64,000 bases of DNA from positions 1,984,001 to 2,048,000 of the forward strand of contig OZ017749.1 of the NCBI GenBank assembly GCA_963969365.1, written 5' to 3'. The notes beneath the pieces are model-generated. The model saw only the letters and a list, made by a program, of their open reading frames with translations. It made no database searches and had not been told where the DNA came from. The first letter of the stretch is position 1; each line of letters starts with the position of its first letter. The position numbers were made by a program, and so were the translations under genes. Below, piece after piece: positions 21,075 to 32,440 of the stretch. This stretch comes from Asterochloris sp. CNOR1 (lineage: Eukaryota > Chlorophyta > Trebouxiophyceae > Trebouxiales > Trebouxiaceae).

Positions 21075-24000
21075 ATGTCCCATGCAAAAGTAAGCTCAGC
21101 AGAAAGAGACCTGAAAGTCTAATCTGTCGAGCTACCTTCTCAGGGCAATCAATGCCTGCAGGAGACGCAACAGGTAGGTTCAAACAGCGACCTGCAGCAC
21201 CTCCTGGCCAGCCTCACAGGAGCCAATGCCAGCCTAGATGGCCTGGCCAAGGCTGTCCAGATGGACCCTACCTCGTGCGATGCATGGTGGAATCTGCTGT
21301 CCCAGGCAGAGGGCAGCGACAGCAGCCTGCTTCTGCAGCTGCATGGGCTGGCGACTCAGCTGGTGCCTCGGCGAGGCAACCATGACAAGGAGTCCTTCTT
21401 GCGCATCTGGGTCAACTACGCCAAGCAGCAGTGGTGGGCATCTGCTCCACCATATTGCGTGTGTGGGTCCAGGCTTGTGAGCATTCCCGTTTTGCCTGCA
21501 GCTTTGCCATCACCGAGCCTATGCTCGCCACTGTTGATGGGTCAGCACGGCACTCAAATGCGTTGCTGTGGAGGTCAATAGTGCCGTTGTTTAGCCTGAC
21601 CATGCCAGAGAGCAGGACTGCTGCCTCTCTGAGAGCAGATTGCTATGACGATTTCAGGCCGCATTGTATACTATGCTACAGCACTGATCGCAGCACACAT
21701 CTCCAAGACAGCTGGCACAATTGCTGCCAAGGGCATCCAGTGGTGCCGCTGAGGAGCATGCCGTGCTCTGATGCCTACAGGCTGTACCATAGCGCTGATG
21801 CCAGCTGGGATGTGTGGTGCCAAGGAGGTTCAGTGATGCTGCTCAGGACCGCGCAGTGCTTCCGTGCCTGCAGGCGACGCTACAGCGCTGAGGAGGGCCA
21901 AGATGCCTTCAAGACCCTGAAGAACCAGCAGATTGCATGTAAGTGCGCCCACCTGTACAGCGAGTGGGCAGCCATGGAGCTGCAGGAGGGCAATGAGGCG
22001 CGGGCAGTCAAGCAGCTGAGAGTGGGCATCAGGGAGGAGGCGCAGCCCATCAGGTGGGCTCGAGGCTGTGCATCAGGAGGCAATGGCATGCTGCTTTCTG
22101 CCTGATTCAGGGCAGTGCCATTGGAGGCAGTGGCATGCTGCTTTAGATTCTTGCACTCAACAGGCATGGTCTCTAGATCAACGGGCAGCGTCTCCATCTC
22201 GCTTTGACCTTGTAATTGACTTGACGCTAATGCCACTGAATACTGCACACGATCTAATGTCCACAGACAGTCAACAACGTGAGCAAGCACTCACAGCCCA
22301 TGGCTTGATGGCTGCAGCCTGCTCCACGATGCCCTCAGCAAGCTGGACAGCCAGGCAGCCCTTACAGACAGGATGCCCACTGGGGGCCTGCAGGGAAACT
22401 GCCAGGCGCATAGCCGGGATCCTGGGCTGCGCAGGCTTGACAGCAAGCCTGCACGAGCAGCAGGGGGCCGTGACAGCACTGGAGCAGAATGTGCCACGCC
22501 GGCTGTCAGGACCAGTGGGCTGGAGCGGCCCTCTCTGGAGGTCTGCTTGCGTGCGGCATGCACATTCAGTCTCAGCAGGCACCAACATAGGACACCTTCA
22601 GGCCAGCTTTGTATCCTAAACATACATCCCGCACGCCTGTGCTTGGACACGCCCCTCCATGGCCCCTCCTGCCAGATGAAGCAAAGGTCATTGCCAGCTG
22701 CACCACGCCACTTTGTGGTGCTGTGCAGGCTGATGAGGCCACACAGGATTTGACGGCCACACGCCGCCTTGCAGCCGGCAAAGCACTTGCAGCAGGTGGT
22801 GACACGGTAATGATCAAACCCAAGAGTTTGGGCGGCAGCGGGCTGATGCAGGGTGGCATGACTGGCAGGACAGCCACTGGCAACACTTACCACAGCACTA
22901 GCTCAGGTGCGCAGCAGTGGCCTTTGACAGGGCAGCCAGCAGGGCACTTATGCACCTCCTGTAGCGCAAGCGGTGCTTTGTCCTTCCCTGCCACATGGAG
23001 CTCAGCAAACAGGATGCCTGGCACTGCCGGCACATCGATGCTACAGCCCCTGCTTGGGTCTTGTGGGCAGCCAGCAGTCCAAAGAACACGCCGTGGCATA
23101 CTGCAGCTACGCATGCCGCAGCGCATGCTCAAGCCCTGAAGGCTGGCCAGCAAAACAGACACTGCTCGACAGTGGACACCTGCTGCAGAGTCAGCTGGAA
23201 TCGCGAAAGGCCTAGCATTGTTTGATAGCAGCCGCCTGCACTGCTGGATGGGAGCCTGCAAACAGCAGGACGCCTCTGCCTGCAGCAAAGGTCATTGCAA
23301 GCAGCACCCTGAGGCACCACCTTGCCTGCAGGGGGCGCCTCCACAGGGGAGCTCGATGCCACAGCCACGCTTCACAGCCACACCAAGGCAGTCACCCCTG
23401 CGACAGCAAGTGAGTTTATATTGTGCTGGACTGTCCGGCACCACATCTGCTAGCCTTTCTGGGAGCCTACATGCCGTTCACCTCAGCATTTAGTGTGCTA
23501 GCCACTTCTCAGCCTGATATCCAAGCTCAGCACATCAAACCAGCCCCAAGTCTTGTTCCAGGAACCTTGCGTCCTGGTGCCTGCAGATGTGACCAGCTGC
23601 AGCATTAGTAGCCATGGGAGCCTCAGTGGGGAGGAGACTCAGGAGCTGCGGGATAAGGTCATCAGCAGCAACACTGCTGCCTTCAGTACTGGTGGGTGCA
23701 CTCCCACCTGAGCACTTCTCAAAGCATGGTAGCGATGGCAGCAATACTCCCAAACCCTCTTCTGTCAGCACCGCAGCCCCTGCACAGCTCCAGTCTTCCC
23801 GACGCAATTGCAGTCCTTCTTTGTGTAAATGCATATGGCCGCATGCCCAATGATGTGCTCATGCTGCAGGGCAGGAGCTGCACATGAGGGGCACGCCCTC
23901 AGCCGAGCCAACTATCCAGATCAACAGGAGTCTGACCCGGCCAGTCCAGCGTGAAACGCACTCCACGTTTGCATCAGCCTTCAGGCGGGATCGTAGTGTA

Positions 24001-27000
24001 GGCCCCAAGCGACTGGGTGGGTCTGCAGGCTGATGCTGGAGCTCAGAACTCCCTATGTCAGTATGATGTTGCATAGAAGCAGTTGACAGGCAGGCGATAA
24101 AGCGGCCCCTGCTGAGCTGGCAGCCAGACAATCTTGCTGCCTTTTGGGTACCTGCTATGCGAGACACGAGCATTGGGTCTCGCGGGTGCTAGAGGTTCAG
24201 CTTCATCATGACTGGTGTCTGAGACAGGGGGTGCGCGACCTACAGGGCTGGGTGGGACAGCTGCCAGGGTGCGCACGGCAGCCGGCGACACCACCGCACT
24301 GCAGCCGCCAGCAGCAGCAGGAGGGGACAGCACTGAAGGGGCTGCCTCTAATGCCCTGGCTGGCACTAGGACATTGGCCGAGGCTGCTGGCAGGCCACCT
24401 GCCCTAGAAGCGGCCAGCCAGCCAGCAGCAGGGGCTGCAGAGGGCAGCGAGCTCACTGAGGGCGGGAAGAAGCGAAAGGCGGAGGCAGACTGCTGTCCTG
24501 CACTGCTGCCGCCCTCTGCGGCGCTTGGGGGAGTGGGGAAGCGCCGGGCGTCCCCTGAAGCAGAGGTCAGCCTGGTGCTCCACCTTTGCTCCATCAGGGT
24601 TGAAACAGAGGTCAACTTGTCTTTAGCTGTACTTGTGTGAGAGCAAGCGGAGGTTGGTAAAGTGGTGGAGCCTCCAAGCTGCGGCACTGGCCCCTGTCTC
24701 ACCATCCTGGCGTGCAGTCTGGCCGCTTCAGGCTGAGCTTTATTTTGCTGCTGGACACTGGCACGGCAGAGATGGAGCTCCAGCTGCCTGCACCTGCCAA
24801 ACACGGTCAGTGGCTGCAGGTGGCACGTCTGGAGGCAGGCACAGAGGCTGCAGCCAGGCTGCACCCGGCAGCAGCCCCCATGCCAGCACAGGCTGGTGTT
24901 GGTGCAGCGCAGCCAGGTCAGCAGCCATCCAGTGCCCCAGCTTCTGCAGCCTCTGAGGGCAGGCAGGCAGGGGAGGATGACCTTGAGGAAACCCTGCCCC
25001 TGCTGGCTCGGCGTGTGCTGGCGGGGAGGCAGAGTGTGGCGCCAGGGCAGGGGCAGATGGGTGCAGCTGTGCCCAATCGTCAGGCAAGCAATGTCTGCCC
25101 ACTGGCTGCGCACAAAGCATGAGCGGCCTCCTTTGCTTGCAGCTATCTGGGGCCAGCTGCTGGTAAGCGGAGGCAAGCAGTGGCAACTAGCTAGCTACTT
25201 AGCTAGTTGCCACTAAACTGACGACAAGTGCTAACACCAACAGCAGGTAGAGCCAGCTGCTCCCAGGAGCCAGGCAAGGTCAGGCCACACTTGGGTCCAG
25301 CTGAGGCCATCTGGATACATGTTGTTGACTCCCATAAGGCCTGCACAGCAGCACTGTGTTGCACTGCGCCGTTTCTGAAGGGCAAGGGGTACTACAGTGC
25401 GCCAGGGCAGGGGAAGGGGGCCTCAAGTGCGGGCAACCTGGCGAACCTTTTGCGTTCGGCCGTGGACAGTCAAGGGCTTGTTGACAGGGTCTCATGGAAG
25501 GCTTTGATGGCAGCACATGCATCGCCGGGCAAGCCTGGGATCATCCTCTGGTGCAGCTGAGGCCAGCTCAGGGCTGTTCACACCTTCTCATGATATCAGT
25601 CAGCTGGTAGGTGGGACTGCCCTGATTGCTTGCCGTCCTGATTCCCTGTCCCAAGGGTGTACCCATGCTGCAGCCTATGCAGGCTGGGCTTTGGCTGCTG
25701 CAGGGTTGGCCGCCAGCTGCAGGCAGCAATGTGAGCAGACTTGCAGGTGCCCGCCCAGCTTGGGAGGACGCTGACGCCCCCACGCTGCCCCTCAGCAGGC
25801 CAATACAGTCAGCTCAGCAGCAGGACCAGCTGGCCAGCTCAGCAGCACCTGCTGCCAGTGGCACTGCTCCTGCTGCTGGCCCACAGGGGGCAGACAGCGA
25901 GGAAACCAGACCCCTCAGCAGGCCGCCAATTTACACCAGGTGCGCTGCTTTGGGGTGCTTGCCTATTAGGGCTACTCCTGCCACTGGGATAGATAGCGAT
26001 GACACCAGGCCCCTGAGCAGGTCGCCAGCCCACACAAGGTGGGTACGTGTGCTCTCGTCCGCAGGGCCACATTCTCAATTGCAGCATGTGGTTCTCTCGT
26101 TGTTGGCAAAGCCATTTATGGTTCTGCTGCTCCAGCTGCTGGCGTGGAGCAGGCAACAGGCACTTGAGTACGCTGCCTTGCACCAGTCAGCAGCATTCAC
26201 CCAGTGTTACGGCACACCCCTGTCAGCAGATGGTAGCATGATTGAGGGGAGATGTCACTTCAATGTTTGGCACACAGTTGCCTGTGCTTCTCAGGTTGGG
26301 GTGTGTTTGCCTGAAGCCTGAAATCCTGTTGCCCTGTCAAACGACTTGTCACTGTCACGACAGTGAGCATTCATGTGGGGCTTTCATCAGTCCTGAATTT
26401 GCAGTCAGGTGTGCCACCCTTTGTTGCAGGCCTGCCAGCCCTGCAGAGACACGGGTGCAGCCATCCAGGCATGAGACCCCCACCAGCAGCCACAGGGGCC
26501 CCTCCCGGCGGGCGCCTCCTCTGCCGCCCATGCTGTCTGGCGGAGGTCGGTTGACAGGTGAGGACAGAAAGCACCTCAGCAGGCCCGTCTGTGGCCAAAG
26601 TCTCTGATCCACCTTTGGTGTCCAATCTCGCAGTGAACACCAGCGCTGTCCTCCGCGCAGTACATTTGCTGGCTGCCAGATGCAAGGCGCTTCATCATGG
26701 TGCATCCCTGGCAAACCTCATATTGCTGTCGTGCAGGTGATGGCAACACAGTCGGCAGATCCAGTGTACGAAGCGTAGGTGCTGCTGGCCAGCAGGCCAC
26801 ATCTTTGCAATGGCGCCCAGACGCCAATGCAGAGAATGCAGGTGCTCAGGGCAGCAAGCCAGCCAGCGCACAGGGGAGGCTAAGGTGGGTCTTCCATGCA
26901 TCGTGTTGGGAGCATGCCTGGCCAGTCCTCAGCTACACTGAGATGCTGCTTGCACGATTCACTTGCTTGCTGCTTGGTCGGCAGTCAGCACATTAGGGAT

Positions 27001-30000
27001 CACCGGATCCAGATCGCGATCAGAACCGTGTGCCTGAGAATGATCGAGAGCTTGTGCATGCAGGCAGCCTCTAGCGCAGATTGCCACTGTGCCAGACCCA
27101 ACACCTGTGGAGCCCAGCAACAGCAAGGCCCAGCAGCATCAGCCCCAAGCGCATGCGCCTGCACGCTCCAGCGAGGCCACAGCGCAGCCAAGCGGGCCCC
27201 AGCAGCGCCATCAGGTGCCGCCAGCGCGGCAGCCTGCCCAGTCTCAGGTGCAGCGCATAGGAACAGTCTGCATTGCTGGGCTGCATGGAGTGCCTCAGAG
27301 GCTACGATCAGGCTCTGCGTGTGTCTGCAGGTCCATTCTCTCAGGTGCACCTTGGGGAGTGCCCCTGGCCCATTTGAGCACACTGTGTGCACGGCTGGGG
27401 TGAGCCACGCTGTTGCATGCGTACAAGAAGACAGACCTGGAATCCCTTTCTGAGGAGGTTCTCCGTATGGCTGGGCTGGCTGATGCTACGGTGTGTCAAA
27501 AAAGACAGGTCCTGTCCAGGCAGCCTGCATAGCTAGGCTGCATGCTAATGCCTCTGAACCTCCTCTTTACATCTTGTGTGGCCACAGGTGCAGCAGCCAC
27601 AGCAGGACAGACAGGCAGCAGCACAACAGCAGCGGTCAGCTCAGTCGCAGGGGCAGCAGCGGCGAGTGCGTGAGGATGAGAACACAGTCATTGTGCGGGG
27701 GACACGGTACACCAAGCTGGAGTGCGTGGGGCGCGGGGGCAGCAGCAAGGTCTTTAAGGTATGCAGCGTGATGAAAGCATCATCTCCTGCTTGGATGAAG
27801 ACAGGAGTCTTGTCCTGAGTGGGTGGCAGTTGCAGAATGTAGCTCTAGTCGGCCACCTTCCAAGGGCCAAACCATGCCCACCTTGCTGCTGCCTCCCATC
27901 TCAGCACCCCATTTGGTGCTGTCTCAGAAGCTCCAGCACTAAGCCAATCAATGAAGAGGGCAGCATCTCAAAGATGGCGCAGTGGCTCCGGGGCAGCGCT
28001 GCAGGAAGGTTTTAATGCCTGGATCTCAACAGCATCCTGCCATGTGTGGACGATTATCTGTTTGCTTGAGGTCTTTCCTAGACTGCTAGTTGTTGGATAG
28101 GTGTTCTCAGACATTGGCTGCAAACATTGCGTCCAGACAGTTTGGGATAGTCTCCTTGCGCCGGTCCCACCAGATGCTATGCTGCAGGTGATGGCGCCAA
28201 CTCGCAAGATCTATGCGCTCAAGCGCATCAAGCTGCAGGGCCGTGACCGCGAGGCTGCCAGCGGCTTTATTGATGAGATAACGCTGCTGCAGCGGCTGCA
28301 GGGGTGCCAGAACATCATCCAGCTCATCGACGCAGAGGTGGGCTAAATAAGCAATGGGTGAGAGCCCAACATGGTGTAGCTGACGGGGTGTCTGTCAGCC
28401 GGGACAGGCTAAGCTGCCTGATATGCTGCATGCTTGCTGAAAAGCTTGAGGCAACTGCAGCAGGTAAAGTTGTTGTGTTCACCTTCCAACGAGGCTCTTG
28501 CGTTTGCAGGTCCTGCAGGCTGAAGGCACCATCTATATGGTGTTGGAGTACGGAGACATTGATTTGGCACGCCTGCTGGCTAAGCACGAGCAAGCTCGCA
28601 AGGAGGGCGGCGGAGGCGGGGAGATTGACGAGAACTTCATCCGCCTATACTGGCAGCAAATGCTGCAGGTGGGGGTTCACTGCTGTAGCATGACTTACGG
28701 CTCTGGATCAGTCCTGCGCCAAGCGCCTGCAGGCAGGCCGCACACATCAGTAACAGGTAAAGTGTTAGGAGCGCCAGACAGCATGCTTGGCAGGCGCTTA
28801 TTGACGTGCTGCGATGCAGCGGATTCAACTGCTGCCACCAGATTTACTGCCGTCCTGCTGCAGGTCTGTGTGGCACCGGAAGAGTTGGAGGCTCAGCTCT
28901 GCTGCTGCTGTCATCCCATCTATGCCTCAGAAGAAGCCAAGCCACCTGGTGCATTCTCTGATGCTGCCCTGCAGGCAGTGCACACCATCCATGAGGCACG
29001 CATTGTGCACTCCGACCTGAAGCCGGCCAACTTCCTAATGGTGGAGGGGCAGCTCAAGCTGATCGACTTTGGCATTGCCAAAGCCATCAGCAGCGACACC
29101 ACCAGCATAGCACGGGAGAGTCAGGTGAGGCGCATCGATGCTGCTTGCCGCAGCCTGCAAGCCCTGCAGGAGGGGCGTGAGGGCCAGCATGCCCAGATGC
29201 TGCAGATTGTGAGCCCTGCCCAAGTGGCATGCCGGACAGTGTGAGAGATATCACCTGGTGCTGCTGCAGGTTGGAACGCTCAACTACATGAGCCCAGAGG
29301 CCATCTTGGGAGGCTCAAACAACATCAGGGGCGCACCTCCCATGAAGGTCAGACTTCACGGCGTCGCGTTACGCATCACAGTGTGTCAAGCTCTCATGTC
29401 AGCATTTTCCACTCTGCAGAGCATGATGCCATCGTTTGGCTGTACCTGATTGCAGTCCTGAGCGTTGTGCCACAGCCAGCACCAGCCTGGTTCCTTGAGG
29501 TCTGTCGTGTATTACCGGATGATTGGCATAGTGCAGGCCAAATGAACCTGAAGATTACCTTCTTCCGGCTGCAGGTGGGGCGTGCATCGGACGTGTGGAG
29601 CCTGGGGTGCATCTTGTACCAGATGGTGTATGGTCACACCCCCTTTTCCGCGCTGGCCTTCATCCAGAAGATGCATGCCATCACAGACGACAAGCACCGC
29701 ATCGCGTTCCCGCCTGTGCGCAACGCTGCCCTGGCCGACACCATTCGGCGCTGCCTGGACAGAAATCCTCGCACGCGCATCACCATGCAGGTGAGCACTT
29801 TTTGCAGCACAGCGTCTGGAGAGGGTCTGCACCTGCACATCGTGCATGTAACGCCCTTTGCAGGGCTGCATTCATGTGTCAGAGGGGTGCAGAGGCACTG
29901 CAGTGGCTGCATCCGGCACTGCCTGGAGTTGAGCCCGCTTGCGTGCGTGGCCGTGCAGGTGAGGCACTCTGTGCTGCTGAAGCAATTTGCCTGTGCCCTG

Positions 30001-31635
30001 CAGCGGGGGTCATGCTGTAAACTAACAGCAAACGCAGCGCTGTGCTGCGCTGGCTGTACTAGAAACCTGGTGCTGCTGCACATCATTATGCAGGTGCATC
30101 CCTTGACGGGACTGCAATCCTGCAAGGCTGTAATCAGGACCAGGTTAAGCTTGCCTGCATCTCTGACTGCATACCCCTGCCATGCTCTTCATGCCAGGCA
30201 GCCTTCCTGCAAGACAGCTGCTTGTGCCATCCTGTGAAGCCACCTCAGCAATGATAGCCCTCAAGAGTACACCAAAGCAGCACCCTGCTGCAGGAACTGC
30301 TGGAGCACCCCTTTCTGCGCCCAGCTGACAGTGTGGCCAATGCAGCCGGCAAGGTCGGCCTCACCATGGATCAGCTGAAGAGGCTCCTCCTGCAGGCACG
30401 CTGCTGCTGGTGTACCTGTCGTGTAGCCAAATGTGTGCACACAGAGGGTGCACAGACATTCGTGTCCACATAGGGGCGCATGACCTCAGCAGAAGAGCTA
30501 ATCTTGCTCTGAGTTACTGCCATCTGGCCAGTGCTGCCCCTTCCTGAGGAACTGTTGTTGAACAAGAGGCAGCCCCTCATGATTTCATCTTCTGCCTGGA
30601 GATAGGGACATGTACCGGGTGCACAATGCATGTCCCATGACACCAGCACAGCATTCTGCTGAGTAGTGCTGCGGCCTCAGAGGCTCCCCACTTGCAGTCC
30701 CTGAGCCGCTCAGCATCCTGCCCTGCTGCAGTCTCTGAGCTGTTCAGTCCACCCCGCTGCAGGTCTCCCAGGCCAGCGCGGCTGGTGCTGACCTCGACAC
30801 CCTGTCTGAAGAGCTGTTCCGGCAGCTGTCCAGTGGGCAGGCCCCCAACCTGGGGGCCCTCATGCTGCCCCCCGCCCTTCCGGCAGGGGGCCGCAGCAGG
30901 GCTGGCAGCAGCACTGCTGGCGGCCCTGGGCAAGCCTCAGCTTGGGCTGGGGCTCAGCCCAGCCAGGGATTAGCAGCTAGGCAGCAGCACCATCTGCAGC
31001 AGGCTGCACAGGCCATCTCAGCGGCTGCCAGTGCGGCGGCTGCATTCCAGGCGTCAGGGTTGCCGCCCCAGCAGGGGAACACCTGTGAGGGAGGAGAAGG
31101 GTTGCCAGGCAGCTCAGCTGCTGCAGCACAGCAGGAGCCAGGTGTATTGCAGCCTCAATCGCTGCCAGCTGCCCGGTTGGTGCAGCTGCGGGAGGTGCGG
31201 GGCAGCAATATTCAGCTGACGGAGGTGAGCCCGTGTGGGTGTGTTTGCGCAGGCTGGAGTGCGTCTGCATCAAGGGCTGCTGCATCAAAGCTGCAGCAGG
31301 GAACAGATGGCTCCTTTGCTGTTACCAGCATGGGGGGCTGCACATCCAAAAAGTTTACACCTGCTGTTTGCTTGACAATTGGCATCTGCTCTGGTTCAAA
31401 AGATGAGAAGGTGAGCGATGAGCTGCTGCTGCAGGCTCAGTTGCGGGCGAGAGCAGCCAGGCTCAAGCCTGTGGAGCCTGCTGCTGCAGACCAGCAGGCG
31501 CAGGTCAAGCATGCTGATGGGCTGGTGGCGGCCCTGCAGCAAGGCTTGGCCAAGATGGCTGTCCATTCAATAGCCTCTGACAACACAGGCGGCACAACTG
31601 CACATGGCGAAGAGCCCACGGAGTTCACCATTTGA
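21075..31635 (+). CDS. MPS1: MPS1/TTK dual-specificity spindle-checkpoint kinase
   Basis: MPS1 phosphorylates KNL1 at kinetochores to start the spindle assembly checkpoint. Exon 1 is proposed as MSHAK (21075-21089, donor gtaagc), joining in frame to [19 protein letters not shown]-like exons follow ([15 protein letters not shown] near 21390-21430; [20 protein letters not shown] near 21903-21960), as in TTK. A long low-complexity linker occupies about 22.2-27.5 kb in many small exons. The kinase domain is split over exons at 27589-27758, 28189-28336, 28511-28667, 28976-29124, 29270-29347, 29575-29789 and from 30293. Motifs are the Gly-loop [18 protein letters not shown] (Lys), [10 protein letters not shown] (catalytic loop near 29006-29038), IDFGIAKA (DFG), [16 protein letters not shown] (activation loop, very close to human TTK SQVGTVNYMPPEAI) and [17 protein letters not shown] 250-residue Ala/Gln-rich tail ends at 31635. 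Joining the TPR and kinase parts into one gene is inference supported by TTK architecture. Confidence 0.88.
24975..26590 (+). repeat. Degenerate acidic-T-PLSRP peptide repeats in the MPS1 linker
   Basis: Separate linker exons encode variants of one short motif: [13 protein letters not shown] (about 24980), [13 protein letters not shown] (about 25770), [16 protein letters not shown] (about 25895), [16 protein letters not shown] (about 25991) and [11 protein letters not shown] (about 26558). The two copies at 25895 and 25991 are also similar at DNA level, including their right-hand splice region (caccaggtgcg versus cacaaggtggg), so duplication of an exon is likely. Confidence 0.6.
25179..25214. 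repeat. Perfect 15-bp inverted repeat with 6-nt loop inside an MPS1 intron
   Basis: The left arm agtggcaactagcta (25179-25193) and right arm tagctagttgccact (25200-25214) are exact reverse complements around the loop gctact. A possible splice donor (gtaagc) is a few bases to the left. Confidence 0.9.
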
Positions 31636-31652
31636 AAGCAGCCTTCGAATTG

Positions 31653-31684
31653 AGTAGTCAAATAACATATGTTATTTGACTACT
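31653..31684. repeat. Perfect 32-bp palindrome just after the MPS1 stop codon
   Basis: The sequence from 31653 (agtagtcaaataacat) to 31684 (atgttatttgactact) is its own reverse complement with no spacer. It begins 17 bases after the MPS1 stop codon, so it should lie in the 3' UTR, and it is much more AT-rich than its surroundings. Confidence 0.92.
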
Positions 31685-31797
31685 GCATGTGAAGTGATGC
31701 GTTCCACGATGGCGCAGCCCAAAAGTCCAAGTCTTCCTTGACGAGTCCGCTGAACACCGGCCAGAGACAAAGGGGAACCCCAGCATGTGGGCCCTCT

Positions 31798-32118
31798 CTA
31801 CCCTCTTGTCAGTGTGTCAAGCACTGGCCATTTTCTTGATTTGCTGGGTGAGCGATCCACCGGCGCTGCGTTTGCTTCATGACTGGCGGTGACATGAGAC
31901 CTCTTCAGCTTCGTATGCAGGCCAAGCTTACTTGCCTTTTCACCATATGCATGGTGCATCACCACCAAAGCTGCTGCCTCTGCCTTGTTGCAGTTCTTGT
32001 CATATGGTCTGAACCTCCAGGCACGCTGGAGGTATCGCCGCATTCCTGGCCCCAGCCCCAAATTCCTCAAGGGAAACCTACAAGAGGCAAGCTTCTCCCT
32101 TGGCATGTGCAGCAGCAT
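31798..32118 (-). CDS. Small basic hypothetical protein
   Basis: A 106-codon frame starts at an ATG (32118) as MLLHMPREKLASCRFPLRNL and contains MRRYLQRAWRFRPYDKNC and GEKASKLGLHTKLKRS. It is strongly basic, rich in Arg, Lys and His, and would fit a small organellar or ribosome-associated protein, but I do not recognise a family. It ends at 31798, converging with MPS1. It could also be a chance frame. Confidence 0.3.
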   Translation of the reverse strand: MLLHMPREKLASCRFPLRNLGLGPGMRRYLQRAWRFRPYDKNCNKAEAAALVVMHHAYGEKASKLGLHTKLKRSHVTASHEANAAPVDRSPSKSRKWPVLDTLTRG

Positions 32119-32440
32119 GCTCCACACCTACTGTAGCCACTCAGCATCCTATTGGGGAGCTCTACCATCAGAAAAGAGCATTGCCAAGGGGAGCAGTTCA
32201 GGATGCACTGTCAGCTAGTACAGCTTGTGCTGATGTGGCATGCTGTGGCAGTCTGCTGGAACGAGCTGTGCATGTGGCAGCAGCTGAGCTGTTTGCCTGG
32301 CCCTGCTGCAGCTTGGCATCCCTGTGCGGAGCCATGACACCCTCATCAGGTCAGCAACAGCATGTCTGCAACCAAGCCTGGGGCTGTACATCAGTCTCAC
32401 CCAAGATGATGGCTGAGCAGCACTGTCCATATGCCTGCAG
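32119..32440. other. Region expected to hold the P450 5' end
   Basis: The N-terminal anchor and proline-rich hinge of the P450 must lie here or in a small upstream exon. A plus-strand frame near 32300 contains LPGPAAAWHP, reminiscent of a P450 LPGP hinge, but it meets a stop shortly after, so I could not settle the first exon. Confidence 0.3.
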
